A stretch of 64,000 nucleotides of DNA from Ornithinibacillus californiensis (GCF_001038485.1 NZ_LDUE01000015.1:1-64000), one strand, 5' to 3'. Positions 49,981 through 60,207 are shown, numbered from the stretch's first letter. Numbers and translations: made by a program. Notes: generated by a model from the sequence alone, not told the origin.

Positions 49981-50596
49981 ATATGGGCTCTTTTTTGATA
50001 GATGGCATGAGTACTGCCGGCGTGACATAGCTCGATGTAAGTTTCTGATCAATAGCGTCTACAACATTGGCGATTTTCTTTGCCATTTCTACCACAATCG
50101 AAAGCCTAGTATTTTGCAAGACAGAATACTCCATAAATCCACTTATATTTACAACCCCAGTAATATGAACATCACCGACCGGAGGAAGGGGTTTGTTTAA
50201 TGCTGCCCCAGGTTGAAGTGCTCCTTCACAAGCAATCACTTGCCCAACGGAACTAGTTTTACCCAAGCAAGCATCAACAGCAATGATAAACGCATTCTTA
50301 TGCTGTTTGTTTATTAACTTTATATAATCCTCTAAATTTGTCGCATGTACAGGGTCATGGAGCGTACCGTATACCGTCATATGTCTTAGTTTCTTATCCA
50401 TTAAGTAGGTACCTGTTAATGGCCCTAAGGAGTCCCCAGTTGAACGATCTGTTCCGACACAAACAACAACATATTCTTTTGGTATAGATGGTAACCAGGA
50501 CGAAATGTGTTCACTCATGGATGGAATTAAATCTTTATCGGTATGTAACATTCTAATCGTTTCGTTTTTTTGCGATAAACGACTCTTTAGATTCAT
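49979..50596 (-). CDS. yyaC: Spore protease YyaC (DUF1256)
   Basis: A 205-residue protein of the germination-protease-like YyaC family. Motifs are CVGTDRSTGDSLGPLTG, YGTLHDPVHATNLEDY and AVDACLGKTSSVG. It is conserved in endospore formers next to parAB, supporting a sporulating host. GGAGG precedes the ATG. It is transcribed against its neighbours. Confidence 0.9.
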   Translation of the reverse strand: MNLKSRLSQKNETIRMLHTDKDLIPSMSEHISSWLPSIPKEYVVVCVGTDRSTGDSLGPLTGTYLMDKKLRHMTVYGTLHDPVHATNLEDYIKLINKQHKNAFIIAVDACLGKTSSVGQVIACEGALQPGAALNKPLPPVGDVHITGVVNISGFMEYSVLQNTRLSIVVEMAKKIANVVDAIDQKLTSSYVTPAVLMPSIKKEPI

Positions 50597-50763
50597 AGGT
50601 TCTCCTCCGCTAACATATTGTTATTAGTATACGGATTCGATTTTGATTTTATACATAAGGAAGTTAGTAATTTTATGCGGTTAAAATGCAGTTCAGTCAG
50701 CTAAAGAATCTAAATTAGATAAGTATACTTCTAATACCTAGATACATAATTGGAGGAGAAGCA

Positions 50764-51777
50764 ATGTGGAAATCAGGATTTAAGTGGATGTTTCTTATTA
50801 TTGGGACAACCATAGGAGCAGGATATGCATCAGGTAGGGAACTGTGGGAGTTTTTTGGCCATGGGAGTGGACTAGCTATTGTGTTGTTTGTCATATTCTT
50901 TGTGATGTCCTGCAATGTAATTATGACGATTAGTTATAAAAAATCTTCAACTGAATATCGACCAGTTTTAAAAGAAATCGTCGGAAAAAAACTATCTCCA
51001 TTTTATGATGTGATGATATTTGTATATCTCTATACGACAACCGTTGTGATGATGTCAGGCAGTGGTGCAACAGGACAAGCGTTTAACTTTCCATACTGGT
51101 GGGGGATTGCCTTTATTGCTATCATGTTAGTCCTACTATTTTTGAAGGACATTAGTGGGTTACTATCGATTAACCAGATTATATTACCCATCCTTATTTT
51201 TGGTTTGCTTTATGTGCTCCTTACCTTTATTCATGATCAAAATCTTCACTTGTTTTCGCATTGGCGGGAGCAGCATAACTGGCCATCTGCATTTCCGTTT
51301 ACAGCGCTCAATATTCTACCATTAATAGCTGTACTAGGGGCGGTTGGCGATAAAGTTACGTCAAAACAAGAGATATGGATAGCAAGTATCGGAAGTGGAC
51401 TAACGCTAGGTATTGTAACCTATGTCTACAATAATAGTCTCATTCAAATTGCTGAAGAAATAATAGTCTTTGAAATACCGCTATTCGCTATATTAAGTAA
51501 CTATCCATTCTATATGGTATTATTTATGTCTATCTTATTATGGTTTGCTATTTTTACAACAGCTGCGTCTGGCGTACTAGGAATTACAACTAGATTAGCT
51601 GGGTACTTTAAACTACCATTTTGGTTGCTTGTTGCGGCGATTTTAGCTACAATGATACCATTAACAACACTTGGATTTTCAACGTTAGTAAGTATCTTAT
51701 ATCCTTTATATGGATTGTTAAATTTATATGTGTTAACACGATTATTACTATTTCCGTTATGGAATAAAAACGGATAA
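50764..51777 (+). CDS. YkvI-like APC-fold membrane transporter
   Basis: A 337-residue protein with about ten membrane segments. The start WMFLIIGTTIGAGYASGRELWEFFG has the glycine-rich unwound helix of LeuT-fold transporters. Similar B. subtilis YkvI has no assigned substrate. GGAGGAG precedes the ATG. Confidence 0.82.
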   Translation: MWKSGFKWMFLIIGTTIGAGYASGRELWEFFGHGSGLAIVLFVIFFVMSCNVIMTISYKKSSTEYRPVLKEIVGKKLSPFYDVMIFVYLYTTTVVMMSGSGATGQAFNFPYWWGIAFIAIMLVLLFLKDISGLLSINQIILPILIFGLLYVLLTFIHDQNLHLFSHWREQHNWPSAFPFTALNILPLIAVLGAVGDKVTSKQEIWIASIGSGLTLGIVTYVYNNSLIQIAEEIIVFEIPLFAILSNYPFYMVLFMSILLWFAIFTTAASGVLGITTRLAGYFKLPFWLLVAAILATMIPLTTLGFSTLVSILYPLYGLLNLYVLTRLLLFPLWNKNG

Positions 51778-51818
51778 ATAATAGACTTTTCCAAAAACAA
51801 TTAAAGGGGATGTACAAA

Positions 51819-52016
51819 ATGGTGGATAAGGATTATCAATTACATGATATTGTACAAATGAAAAAACCCCATCCGTGTGGTGAAAATCGTTGGAAGATCA
51901 TCCGCATGGGCATGGATATTCGAATTAAATGTATGGGCTGTGATCACAGTGTCATGATTCCCCGCCGAGATTTTACAAAGAAAATGAAAAAGATATTAGA
52001 AAAGGCGCCAGAATAA
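51819..52016 (+). CDS. yyzM: DUF951 protein YyzM
   Basis: A 65-residue basic protein with the DUF951 pattern VQMKKPHPCGENRWKIIRMGMDIRIKCMGCDHSVMIPRRDF, with three cysteines that may hold zinc. It is a conserved neighbour of ychF in Firmicutes. I start at ATG 51819; an ATG nine bases earlier overlaps the ribosome site. Confidence 0.88.
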   Translation: MVDKDYQLHDIVQMKKPHPCGENRWKIIRMGMDIRIKCMGCDHSVMIPRRDFTKKMKKILEKAPE

Positions 52017-52094
52017 TACTTTTGTATGGACTAATTTACTATAAAATGGTAAATTGTTTCATAGATAGATAGAGAAAACATAAAAATAATAGGG

Positions 52095-52141
52095 TAAAAA
52101 GCGAAAAATAGGCTTCTACTTGAGGCCTATTTTTGCTTTTT
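52095..52141. terminator. Terminator before ychF
   Basis: GTAAAAAGC then AAAAATAGGC pairs with GCCTATTTTT then GCTTTTTAC, a long, nearly perfect stem. Confidence 0.85.
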
Positions 52142-52231
52142 ACTAGCTTGTCTTTTTTCATAGCAATATCTATAATTGAACTATCGAACGCGTTCAGAAG
52201 ATGAATGGAATCCTTAAGGAGTGGAAAATAC

Positions 52232-53332
52232 ATGGCATTGACAGCAGGAATCGTCGGACTTCCAAACGTAGGAAAGTCTACATTATTTAATGCAATTACC
52301 CAAGCAGGCGCAGAGGCAGCTAACTATCCCTTTGCAACAATCGATCCGAATGTAGGTATGGTGGAAGTGCCTGATGAGCGCTTAAATAAATTAACCGAGT
52401 TAGTACAACCGAAAAAAACAGTACCAACAACATTTGAATTTACCGATATTGCTGGAATTGTAAAAGGTGCAAGTAAAGGTGAAGGATTAGGAAACCAATT
52501 CCTATCTCACATCAGGCAGGTGGATGCAATCTGTCAGGTTGTCCGTTGTTTTGTTGATGAAAACATCACACACGTGTCTGGGAAAGTAGATCCAATTGAT
52601 GATATCGAAATTATCAATTTAGAGCTAATTCTAGCAGACTTGGAAACCGTCAATAAACGTTTCCAACGTGTTGAAAAGCTTGCAAGACAAAAGGACAAGG
52701 ATGCACTTGTTGAATTTGAAGTGCTTTCCAAGTTAAAGACAGGTCTGGAAGAAGAAAAACCAGCTCGTGCGATTGAATTTACCGATGAGCAACAAAAAAT
52801 GGTTAAAGGTCTTCACCTACTAACAAGCAAACCAATGCTATATGTAGCTAACGTTGGTGAAGATGAAATTGCTGAACCTGATAACAACCCAAATGTACAA
52901 AAAGTAAAAGAATATGCTAACAACGAAGGTGCAGAGGTCATTGTTATCTGCGCAAGAATTGAAGAAGAAATTTCAGAATTAGACCAAGAAGAAAAAGAAA
53001 TGTTCTTAGAAGAACTAGGCATTACCGAGTCAGGCCTTGATAAGCTAATTAAAGCATCATACAGCCTATTAGGACTTGCAACATACTTTACAGCCGGAGT
53101 CCAAGAAGTACGCGCCTGGACGTTCCGAAAAGGCATTAAAGCACCACAAGCAGCAGGAATCATCCATACCGATTTCGAACGAGGATTTATCCGAGCAGAA
53201 ACAGTCTCCTACAACGACCTAGTAGAAGCAGGCAACATGACAGTAGCCCGCGAAAGAGGAAAAGTACGCCTAGAAGGAAAAGACTACATCGTAAAAGACG
53301 GCGACGTAATACACTTCCGATTTAATGTTTAA
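52232..53332 (+). CDS. ychF: Ribosome-binding ATPase YchF
   Basis: 366 residues from ATG 52232 after TAAGGAGTG. An OBG-like G domain (GLPNVGKSTLFNAITQ, FTDIAGIVKGASKGEGLGNQFL) with ATP-preferring NxxE, a helical arm and a TGS domain (GFIRAETVSYNDLVEAG). It binds ribosomes. Codons 53186-53320 (45 codons) all end in A or C except one Met, ending 63 bp before copy 10 of the palindrome. Confidence 0.95.
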   Translation: MALTAGIVGLPNVGKSTLFNAITQAGAEAANYPFATIDPNVGMVEVPDERLNKLTELVQPKKTVPTTFEFTDIAGIVKGASKGEGLGNQFLSHIRQVDAICQVVRCFVDENITHVSGKVDPIDDIEIINLELILADLETVNKRFQRVEKLARQKDKDALVEFEVLSKLKTGLEEEKPARAIEFTDEQQKMVKGLHLLTSKPMLYVANVGEDEIAEPDNNPNVQKVKEYANNEGAEVIVICARIEEEISELDQEEKEMFLEELGITESGLDKLIKASYSLLGLATYFTAGVQEVRAWTFRKGIKAPQAAGIIHTDFERGFIRAETVSYNDLVEAGNMTVARERGKVRLEGKDYIVKDGDVIHFRFNV

Positions 53333-53382
53333 TTTAATTATGGTTTTTGTTAAATGGAAGTAGAAATTGAGCTACTGCACTG

Positions 53383-53558
53383 AGTGGCAAGAATACACGA
53401 AGACTCCTGCGGGAGGATAGGCCTAGGTGAGACCCCGCAAGAGCCTTGGCTCTGAGGAGGCTCACCAGCCGCCCGGCGGCAAGGTAGACACTGCGATGGT
53501 TTTTTCGAGCAGATGTCGCCCCTGTACTGGAAGTGAAAGCGAAGTGTATTCTGGCTGC
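53383..53558 (+). repeat. Palindromic intergenic repeat, copy 10 (with module X)
   Basis: Forward orientation, about 176 bp. The terminal stem is less perfect (TGGCAAGAATACAC / GTGTATTCTGGCTGC). Module X (53476-53533, with TTCGAGCAGATGTCGCCCCT) sits next to the outer arm. It is the reverse complement of the module in copy 5, as expected from the opposite orientation of the two copies. Confidence 0.9.
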
Positions 53559-53620
53559 GGGTTACGATCGACATCAATATATTGGCATTAGTATAACGTA
53601 AAAAAGGAATCTTCGAAGAC

Positions 53621-53649
53621 TTGTTATTTCATATGAAATTTGCTATAAT
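53621..53649 (+). promoter_or_regulatory. rpsF operon promoter
   Basis: TTGTTA (53621-53626), a 17-base spacer, then TATAAT (53644-53649). Confidence 0.85.
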
Positions 53650-53679
53650 ACACTATTGTGAGTAATGAAACTTAAATTA

Positions 53680-53732
53680 CTCCTTGCTCTTGGTGCGAAA
53701 GTTCACTTTCAACAGACAAGGGCCGCTAAGAC
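53680..53732 (+). promoter_or_regulatory. Possible S6:S18-binding leader of rpsF
   Basis: The leader folds as CCTTG...CAAGG enclosing GAAAGT/ACTTTC, followed by GCCGC. This resembles the autoregulatory S6:S18 motif that precedes rpsF-rpsR in many bacteria. I judge it by shape and place only. Confidence 0.45.
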
Positions 53733-53750
53733 CAAAAGGAGGTGTAACGG

Positions 53751-54041
53751 ATGAGAAAATACGAAATCATGTACATCATCCGCCCAGACATGGAAGAGGA
53801 AGCGCAAAAAGCTTTAATCGAGCGTTTCAACGGTATCTTAACAGATAACGGGGCGGAGATCGCAAACGTTAAAGAAGTAGGCAAAAAACGCCTAGCATAT
53901 GAAATTAATGATTACCGTGATGGATATTATGTTTTAATTAACTTCTCTGGCGATGAAAAATCAGTTAATGAATTTGATCGTCTAGCTAAGTTCTCTGAAG
54001 ATATTATTCGTCATATTGCAATTCGCGAAGATGATAAATAA
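53751..54041 (+). CDS. rpsF: Ribosomal protein bS6
   Basis: 96 residues, [22 protein letters not shown]..., a 30S platform protein that binds bS18 as a dimer. AAAGGAGGTG precedes the ATG. First gene of rpsF-ssb-rpsR. Confidence 0.96.
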   Translation: MRKYEIMYIIRPDMEEEAQKALIERFNGILTDNGAEIANVKEVGKKRLAYEINDYRDGYYVLINFSGDEKSVNEFDRLAKFSEDIIRHIAIREDDK

Positions 54042-54056
54042 TAAGGAGTGGTTCTG

Positions 54057-54548
54057 ATGTTAAATCGTGTCGTACTTGTCGGCAGGTTAACGAAGGATCC
54101 TGATTTACGTTATACACCGAATGGAGTAGCAGTAGCCAATTTTACAGTTGCCGTCAATCGTCCTTTCTCTAACCAACAAGGAAATAGAGAAGCCGATTTC
54201 ATTAACTGTGTTATTTGGAGAAGACCTGCAGAAACTCTTGCTAACTATATGAAAAAAGGTAGTTTAATTGGTGTTGATGGACGAATTCAAACGCGTTCTT
54301 TTGAAGGTCAGGATGGAAAAATGGTTTATATAACAGAAGTTGTTGCAGATAGTGTACAGTTCTTAGAGTCCAAAGGTTCTTCCCAAGGACGCGGGGGACA
54401 AGACTATAATAATTCACCAGGATTCCAACAAAATCAGAACCAAAATAGAAACCAAAATCAAAACCAGAACCAAAATCAATATGACGATGATCCATTTAAA
54501 GATAATGGTGAGCCAATTGATATTTCTGATGATGATTTACCATTCTAA
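54057..54548 (+). CDS. ssb: Single-stranded DNA-binding protein
   Basis: 163 residues from ATG 54057 after AAGGAGTGG. An OB fold ([29 protein letters not shown]) is followed by a disordered linker of alternating Asn and Gln (about 122-145) and the acidic tip DISDDDLPF that recruits repair proteins. The linker DNA is an imperfect CAAAAC/CAGAAC repeat. Confidence 0.95.
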   Translation: MLNRVVLVGRLTKDPDLRYTPNGVAVANFTVAVNRPFSNQQGNREADFINCVIWRRPAETLANYMKKGSLIGVDGRIQTRSFEGQDGKMVYITEVVADSVQFLESKGSSQGRGGQDYNNSPGFQQNQNQNRNQNQNQNQNQYDDDPFKDNGEPIDISDDDLPF

Positions 54549-54595
54549 TATAAATCAAATGAAAATATAAGAACTCATAAAAGGGAGGGTTACTA

Positions 54596-54829
54596 ATGGC
54601 AGCTCGTCGTGGACGCGGTGGTAAGCGCCGTAAAGTGTGTTTCTTCACAGCTAACGGTATTACAAACATCGATTACAAAGACGTTGATCTTCTAAAGCGT
54701 TTCATTTCTGAACGTGGAAAAATTCTTCCTCGTCGTGTAACTGGAACTTCTGCAAAATATCAACGTAAACTTACAATTGCAATTAAACGTGCTCGTCAAA
54801 TGGCTTTATTGCCATATGTGGCTGAGTAA
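54596..54829 (+). CDS. rpsR: Ribosomal protein bS18
   Basis: 77 residues, basic, [17 protein letters not shown] at the start and [16 protein letters not shown] at the end. Zn-ribbon cysteines are mostly lost (a single Cys). Preceded by AGGGAGGG. Confidence 0.96.
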   Translation: MAARRGRGGKRRKVCFFTANGITNIDYKDVDLLKRFISERGKILPRRVTGTSAKYQRKLTIAIKRARQMALLPYVAE

Positions 54830-54836
54830 TAAGAAC

Positions 54837-54872
54837 AGAGGTTATCTCAATTGAGGTAACCTCTTTCTTTTT
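54837..54872 (+). terminator. Terminator of the rpsF operon
   Basis: AGAGGTTA...TAACCTCT stem with a central TCTCAATTGAGG hairpin and TTTCTTTTT. Confidence 0.88.
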
Positions 54873-54953
54873 ATGAACAGGTACATAGGACGTTTCTGAA
54901 ACTTTTTACTTAGAAGTTTCGTATAAATAATAAAGCGAATGGGGGGATAGGTA

Positions 54954-55214
54954 ATGTTTTTCATACTCTTAATTTTCTCCATCCCGGTTTATATTTTTGG
55001 TTTTTGGGGTCTATATGAACCTGAAGAAAGTTATCTCTTTTTAGACCGATGGAGATATAAAGAAATTCCAGAGTTGTCGGATATACAGATTAAGTTGATC
55101 AAAATTGGAAGCGTAGTTGGTATGATTCTATGGACTTTGTTATTAATATACGCTGGAATTGAAACCTTTACGCCTGATCCACCATTACCAACTATTGGTA
55201 TGTCGAATTATTAG
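54954..55214 (+). CDS. Small membrane protein, two segments (possibly DUF6199-like)
   Basis: An 86-residue protein with membrane helices at about 1-20 and 48-68 and a central EPEESYLFLDRWRYKEIPELSD loop. This layout recalls DUF6199, but I am not sure of the family. GGGGGGATAGGTA precedes the ATG. Confidence 0.65.
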   Translation: MFFILLIFSIPVYIFGFWGLYEPEESYLFLDRWRYKEIPELSDIQIKLIKIGSVVGMILWTLLLIYAGIETFTPDPPLPTIGMSNY

Positions 55215-55282
55215 ATTGTATCAGCTTAATAATTTAGCCTTTTTGAAGAAAATAAGCTATCCTATTTGCTAGGGTCGAATAA

Positions 55283-56062
<780 letters not shown>

Positions 56063-56411
56063 AAGCATTTATACCATATAAACTTATGACTAATAAATAA
56101 TGAGACATTTGTTAGTCATTTTTAATTGCTTAAAAGTTGTGATCAATCTGTATAACAAAATGGTTCAATATTCAATTGTCTATAGCTCATCAATAAATTA
56201 CATAACAATTTAAAAAGCAATTAACTCTATATTCTCGATGTATTAATATCAACACTTATTTGACTGAATTTACAACGTATTAAGAATACCCTTGTTAAGA
56301 TAGAAGTAAAGATAGGCTAAAGGAACAGTTTAGTTGAATAAAGAAACCTTTTTTGATTGCGAATCGTATATATAGTATTGGTAAAAATATACGGATTATG
56401 GAGGTTTAAAG
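56063..56411. other. AT-rich spacer
   Basis: 349 bp without a gene. A weak hairpin ATGACTAA / TTAGTCAT (56086-56119) with five T residues probably ends map. Nothing else is recognised. Confidence 0.6.
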
Positions 56412-56696
56412 ATGGAATATGGTCTTTTAATTATTGGTATAGCTCTCTTACTGTTTTCCTATTTGGTGGCTGTGAAAAAACAAACGTGGTTATTAGCTGG
56501 ATTTAATGAAAAAAACATAAAAAATAAATCTTTATTAGGTAGAGTTACAGGAGGAGTTTTTTTTATGCCCCTGGGATTGTTAGTAGTTATCCATAGTTTT
56601 ATTGACTATCCTCATGAGAACACGGTTCTTATAATTGCAATGTTGGTTTTATTAACGATTACGTATGTATTGATTAATAGAAAGTTGCTCGATTGA
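56412..56696 (+). CDS. DUF3784 membrane protein
   Basis: 94 residues, three membrane segments, with the family pattern KKQTWLLAGFNEKNIKNKSLLGRVTGG between the first and second. Function unknown. ATGGAGG precedes the ATG. It begins an AT-rich accessory stretch. Confidence 0.8.
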   Translation: MEYGLLIIGIALLLFSYLVAVKKQTWLLAGFNEKNIKNKSLLGRVTGGVFFMPLGLLVVIHSFIDYPHENTVLIIAMLVLLTITYVLINRKLLD

Positions 56697-56745
56697 TTCT
56701 AACTGGGTTTAGTGAAGTTCCGTAATGATAAAGAGGAGGGATATT

Positions 56746-56862
56746 GTGAAATGTATACTTTTTATTGTAGTATCCTTTTTACTCGTGTATCTAAATAGCA
56801 AACCTCATTTAAAGGGTTTGCGTTTACAGCGGTCAATGAAGAACAAAAAAATTAACAGTTGA
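56746..56862 (+). CDS. Possible 38-aa membrane peptide
   Basis: A short frame from GTG after AGAGGAGGG: a 15-residue hydrophobic start (ILFIVVSFLLVYL) and a basic tail. The ribosome site is excellent, but the frame contains a GCAAACC/GGGTTTGC hairpin and may be a broken remnant of a longer gene. The following 140 bp holds no gene. Confidence 0.4.
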   Translation: MKCILFIVVSFLLVYLNSKPHLKGLRLQRSMKNKKINS

Positions 56863-57000
56863 ACATAATACCTTATTAAAGAATCGGGTGCTTTACTGTA
56901 ATGGTGATGACAATTCAATTAATGGGGCAGGAGTTGAAGAAGAGTAATACCCATATTGATAATAGATAAGTTTATTATAGGAATAAAGGGAGTATAGATT

Positions 57001-57735
57001 ATGAATGGAATACTGAACAAACTTAAAGAAGTTGGTGTACATAGCATAATTAGTGACGGACAAATAATGTTGGAAATGTTAGAAGATAATTTGATTCTAG
57101 CGGAACAAATCGATGGTCTTATAAATGATCTCTTAATTAAAACTAAATATAGCAAATATAAAAAGGTGTTGCTAGAATGCCCTAGAATTCATTTAGAACA
57201 ATTAAATGGCATAATGGAAAAGATGAAGATAATAGGTGAAAGAGTTATTTATAAAAGGTCTTTGAGAAATTTATTAGATATTGAGGGCTTAGATTACGAA
57301 GTATGGTCAATTACTGAGGAGAAATCTCTTTCATTTCTATCTGAAGTAATGGATAGAAATATGGATGATATTGAAAAGTTTTTTATGAGTATGATAACTG
57401 AACTGCCATTACAAATTCAGAAAATGTTCACTATCTATAAAGTTAATAATGAACCTATTGGAGTGGTCTTTCCTCACCTCGAACCAGATAAGGACAACGA
57501 AGGACGTATTTTTTGGATAGGTATTCATCCTAAATTTCGAGGGAAGGGCTGGGGCAAAAACCTACACCTGATAGGGCTATATAGATTGAAAGTAGATTTT
57601 AAAGCAAAGTCTTATTTAGGTGCTACTCAAATCAACAACAATCCAATGAGAAAGATAATGAAATACAATGGATGTGTTGAAAATAAAAATACAGTTATTT
57701 CATTAGAGTATTCTAACAAGCTATATAGTGAATAA
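57001..57735 (+). CDS. GNAT-family N-acetyltransferase
   Basis: A 244-residue protein with an N-terminal 100-residue domain and a C-terminal GNAT fold. The acetyl-CoA loop is RIFWIGIHPKFRGKGWGKNLHLIG, and the final helix region ends NNPMRKIMKYNGCVE. Substrate unknown. AAAGGGAG precedes the ATG. Strong AT bias suggests acquisition. Confidence 0.8.
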   Translation: MNGILNKLKEVGVHSIISDGQIMLEMLEDNLILAEQIDGLINDLLIKTKYSKYKKVLLECPRIHLEQLNGIMEKMKIIGERVIYKRSLRNLLDIEGLDYEVWSITEEKSLSFLSEVMDRNMDDIEKFFMSMITELPLQIQKMFTIYKVNNEPIGVVFPHLEPDKDNEGRIFWIGIHPKFRGKGWGKNLHLIGLYRLKVDFKAKSYLGATQINNNPMRKIMKYNGCVENKNTVISLEYSNKLYSE

Positions 57736-57767
57736 TTTTACTTATACTAACGAGTGCAATACTTAAA

Positions 57768-57795
57768 GAAGGTGATCCAATAAGGTCGCCTTTTT
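57768..57795 (+). terminator. Terminator after the GNAT gene
   Basis: AAGGTGATC / GGTCGCCTT stem then TTTTT. Confidence 0.7.
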
Positions 57796-57891
57796 ATAAT
57801 GGTTTAATTTTAATATTATTTTTGGATAATTAACGGAATTTTGAAACTAGTTATAGTCCCATATCGTATGTAAAGTAAAGGAGGTTCATTT

Positions 57892-58389
57892 ATGAAAAAA
57901 TTCATTTGGATAATGTTACTTATAGGTATGTTTTTGATAGTTAGTGGCTGTAGCAACAACGCCTTCGATGAAAATGAAGTCAAGGAATTCGTAATGGAAT
58001 ACAAAACAAACCAATATATGGTTGAAGATGCTTCTGATCCACCGACAGCAGTGGAAATCGGAGAAAAAGTTAAGTCATACCTTTCTGAAGAGGAATATGA
58101 ACATTTTTTTATTAGGCGTTATTTTCGTTTCATTACCGTAGTAGCAGAGAATACTGGTTATAGTAGTGAGTTACAAGATGTTATTTTGGAAAAGACGGAA
58201 GAAAATGAGGATGGTTCGGTTGACTACGATTATACTGTATCAGTGAAATACTATGATGACAGCTTTTCGGAACTAGTTGAAACCAAAGGGCAAATGACTA
58301 TCCAACATGATGGAGAAGATTATAAGATTACACGTGATTGGGAAAATCCGAATCAATTTGTACAGGAAGCAATTTTGAAAAAGAAATAA
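57892..58389 (+). CDS. Lipoprotein of unknown function, 165 aa
   Basis: Signal peptide with lipobox LIVSGCSN (Cys at residue 20). The mature part is acidic and Tyr-rich, with a plausible alpha-plus-beta layout ending in a QMTIQHDGEDYKITRDWENP strand region like DUF-type NTF2-like lipoproteins. I do not recognise a specific family. AAAGGAGG precedes the ATG. Confidence 0.75.
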   Translation: MKKFIWIMLLIGMFLIVSGCSNNAFDENEVKEFVMEYKTNQYMVEDASDPPTAVEIGEKVKSYLSEEEYEHFFIRRYFRFITVVAENTGYSSELQDVILEKTEENEDGSVDYDYTVSVKYYDDSFSELVETKGQMTIQHDGEDYKITRDWENPNQFVQEAILKKK

Positions 58390-58505
58390 CAAAATATCAT
58401 TACGACATTTTTATTTTAAGTCCTTAAACTAATATGTGTAATGGTTAAATAAGGAAAACCACTTTCACCTATGATATAAGGTTGAAAAGGAGTTGGAGGA
58501 TATTT

Positions 58506-58712
58506 ATGGAAAAGGGAATTGCATATACTTTGGTTCTGATATTTTTATCTATTGTTCTCTTTTTAGTTGTGACTAGCATACTTAAAACAAGCCATCCATC
58601 GATAGTTTTTTTTCTTTCCATAATTACTAGTCACTTGATTTTAGAGAAAAATCAATGGGTTTTTGGAAAAAGTAGTTGGATAGACGATAACTCTGACGAA
58701 GATAGAAAATAA
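58506..58712 (+). CDS. Small membrane protein, 68 aa
   Basis: Two hydrophobic segments (5-25 and 30-47) and an acidic tail. Start at ATG 58506 after GTTGGAGG; an earlier in-frame ATG has a poorer site. No family recognised. Confidence 0.6.
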   Translation: MEKGIAYTLVLIFLSIVLFLVVTSILKTSHPSIVFFLSIITSHLILEKNQWVFGKSSWIDDNSDEDRK

Positions 58713-58744
58713 TTGAAAGAGTAGTTTGTTGAATGTGGGTGCTT

Positions 58745-58936
58745 ATGACTAACTTTCATCTGACAGATTTTTTACTCAGTTTAGTAATTCTATTAGTAAT
58801 TCTATTCTTAATAGGTTTTCTGATTTTTATTGTGATTAAAAAAGGAATAGCTGCCGGCATAAATTCCAGTAAAAAAATTGAGGAGCTCGATAAGAGAATT
58901 AGCCAATTGGAAGAAGAACGTAACATTCCTGATTAA
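58745..58936 (+). CDS. Small membrane protein with coiled-coil tail, 63 aa
   Basis: One long hydrophobic segment (about 9-33) then SSKKIEELDKRISQLEEER, a clear short coiled coil. An ATG four codons upstream is an alternative start. The layout parallels the 62-aa gene at 722-910, though the sequences differ. Confidence 0.6.
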   Translation: MTNFHLTDFLLSLVILLVILFLIGFLIFIVIKKGIAAGINSSKKIEELDKRISQLEEERNIPD

Positions 58937-58986
58937 ACTATCGGGTACTAAAGCAGTTCTGGAATAATTTAATTGGAGGTGAAACA

Positions 58987-59430
58987 ATGAAGTCAAACGT
59001 AATCCTAGCAATACTATCATTGTTCTTTTTACTTGTTGGTTGTGATGAGATTAATATAGATGCAGCTAACTCACCAGAAGATGCCTTAAAGACGATAGAG
59101 ATTGGAAACAAAGAAAGAGAAATAATTGTATATGGTTCTCATCAAGTGAATGAAGCGTTAGTCCTCATTGTCTTTCGAGGCGTAATGAATGATAAGGATA
59201 TTTGGGTTGCGGACGTTCGAAAAGCTAATGGTCAATGGAGAGCTGAAGAAGTTGTCCAAATGAATGGACCTTTTGAAGGAAAGGGCGACATTCAAACTAT
59301 AATTACTAATGAGGAATATGGATATGAAATAGGTTATATCGATAGTGATGTACCAGCCACGAATAAAGGAAGTGTTATTGAAGTAGATGGCGTGGAAGAA
59401 TGGAAAATTTGGATTAAGGAATCATCGTGA
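58987..59430 (+). CDS. Lipoprotein of unknown function, 147 aa
   Basis: Lipobox FLLVGCDE (Cys at 19). The mature protein begins with SPEDALKTIEIG and has alternating strands, as in small Bacillus lipoproteins near two-component or stress genes. It is the second lipoprotein in this stretch. TTGGAGGTG precedes the ATG. Confidence 0.75.
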   Translation: MKSNVILAILSLFFLLVGCDEINIDAANSPEDALKTIEIGNKEREIIVYGSHQVNEALVLIVFRGVMNDKDIWVADVRKANGQWRAEEVVQMNGPFEGKGDIQTIITNEEYGYEIGYIDSDVPATNKGSVIEVDGVEEWKIWIKESS

Positions 59431-59464
59431 TACCAATCCCAAGAAAATCTAAAAGATCACAAAA

Positions 59465-59500
59465 AAAGCTTGATTTCAATATTCCATCAAGCTTCTTGTG
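59465..59500. terminator. Hairpin between convergent genes
   Basis: AAGCTTGAT / ATCAAGCTT stem; on the minus strand it is followed by TTTTTTT, so it best serves the 161-aa minus-strand gene. Confidence 0.75.
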
Positions 59501-59509
59501 ACTATACAA

Positions 59510-59995
59510 TTAACGAGTCTTCCTTTTAGGATATACCGTAATAATCTTAAGCAATAGGAACAATGTCCATATTAGCGTAAATAATAAATAACTATCATCA
59601 ATCGGATAAATGAAAGCAATAACCATGTAAGCAATAAAAGGTATCGTCGTGCTATAGGCGATCATTTTCCATAGAATCTGTAACTTTAACTTGCGCTGCA
59701 TGACTTTTGCAATCCAGGTAAACACATAAGCTAATAATGTAATTAATAAAAATACCATAATCGTTAGTGGTAAATAATAGAATATGAAAAAGTAAATAAA
59801 GCGAAATATAATATTCATATCTGAACCAATGCCTGTAGTTTTCGTAAGTTGGTCTACTAAAGAAGGCAAGGATACGATGAACAGTAGGATAAACATATAG
59901 AAAACCGTAATATCCATCGGAATACGGTTCAGTTTAAAGACGGTTTGTTTTGCTGGTAATTGGAGACTTAATATAAATGTTTTCCAGAGAATCAC
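59510..59995 (-). CDS. Membrane protein, DUF1189-like, 161 aa
   Basis: Four hydrophobic segments, starting from GTG 59995 after AAAGGG. The opening W-x-T-F-x-x-S-L-x-L-P-A-K and the length suggest a short DUF1189-type protein; this is a tentative match. It lies opposite to its neighbours. Confidence 0.55.
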   Translation of the reverse strand: MILWKTFILSLQLPAKQTVFKLNRIPMDITVFYMFILLFIVSLPSLVDQLTKTTGIGSDMNIIFRFIYFFIFYYLPLTIMVFLLITLLAYVFTWIAKVMQRKLKLQILWKMIAYSTTIPFIAYMVIAFIYPIDDSYLLFTLIWTLFLLLKIITVYPKRKTR

Positions 59996-60207
59996 GATTT
60001 TTCAACCCTTTAATTATGACTTCCTTTATATTATAATGGAAGTTGTCACATAAAGCTTAATATAAAGTATGACATTTCACCCTAAACTTCAGAATGCCCC
60101 TCATGTGCATCACACTCTAGCAATATACTCTTTCTAATACCGTATACACCATTAAACATGTTATCATATGACAATAAACTTTAACGTAAATATGAGGTGC
60201 AAACTAG

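Noticed and set aside
53751-53860. A/C codon bias at the start of rpsF as part of the palindrome effect
   Set aside because: Highly expressed ribosomal genes favour such codons anyway, so it is not independent evidence.
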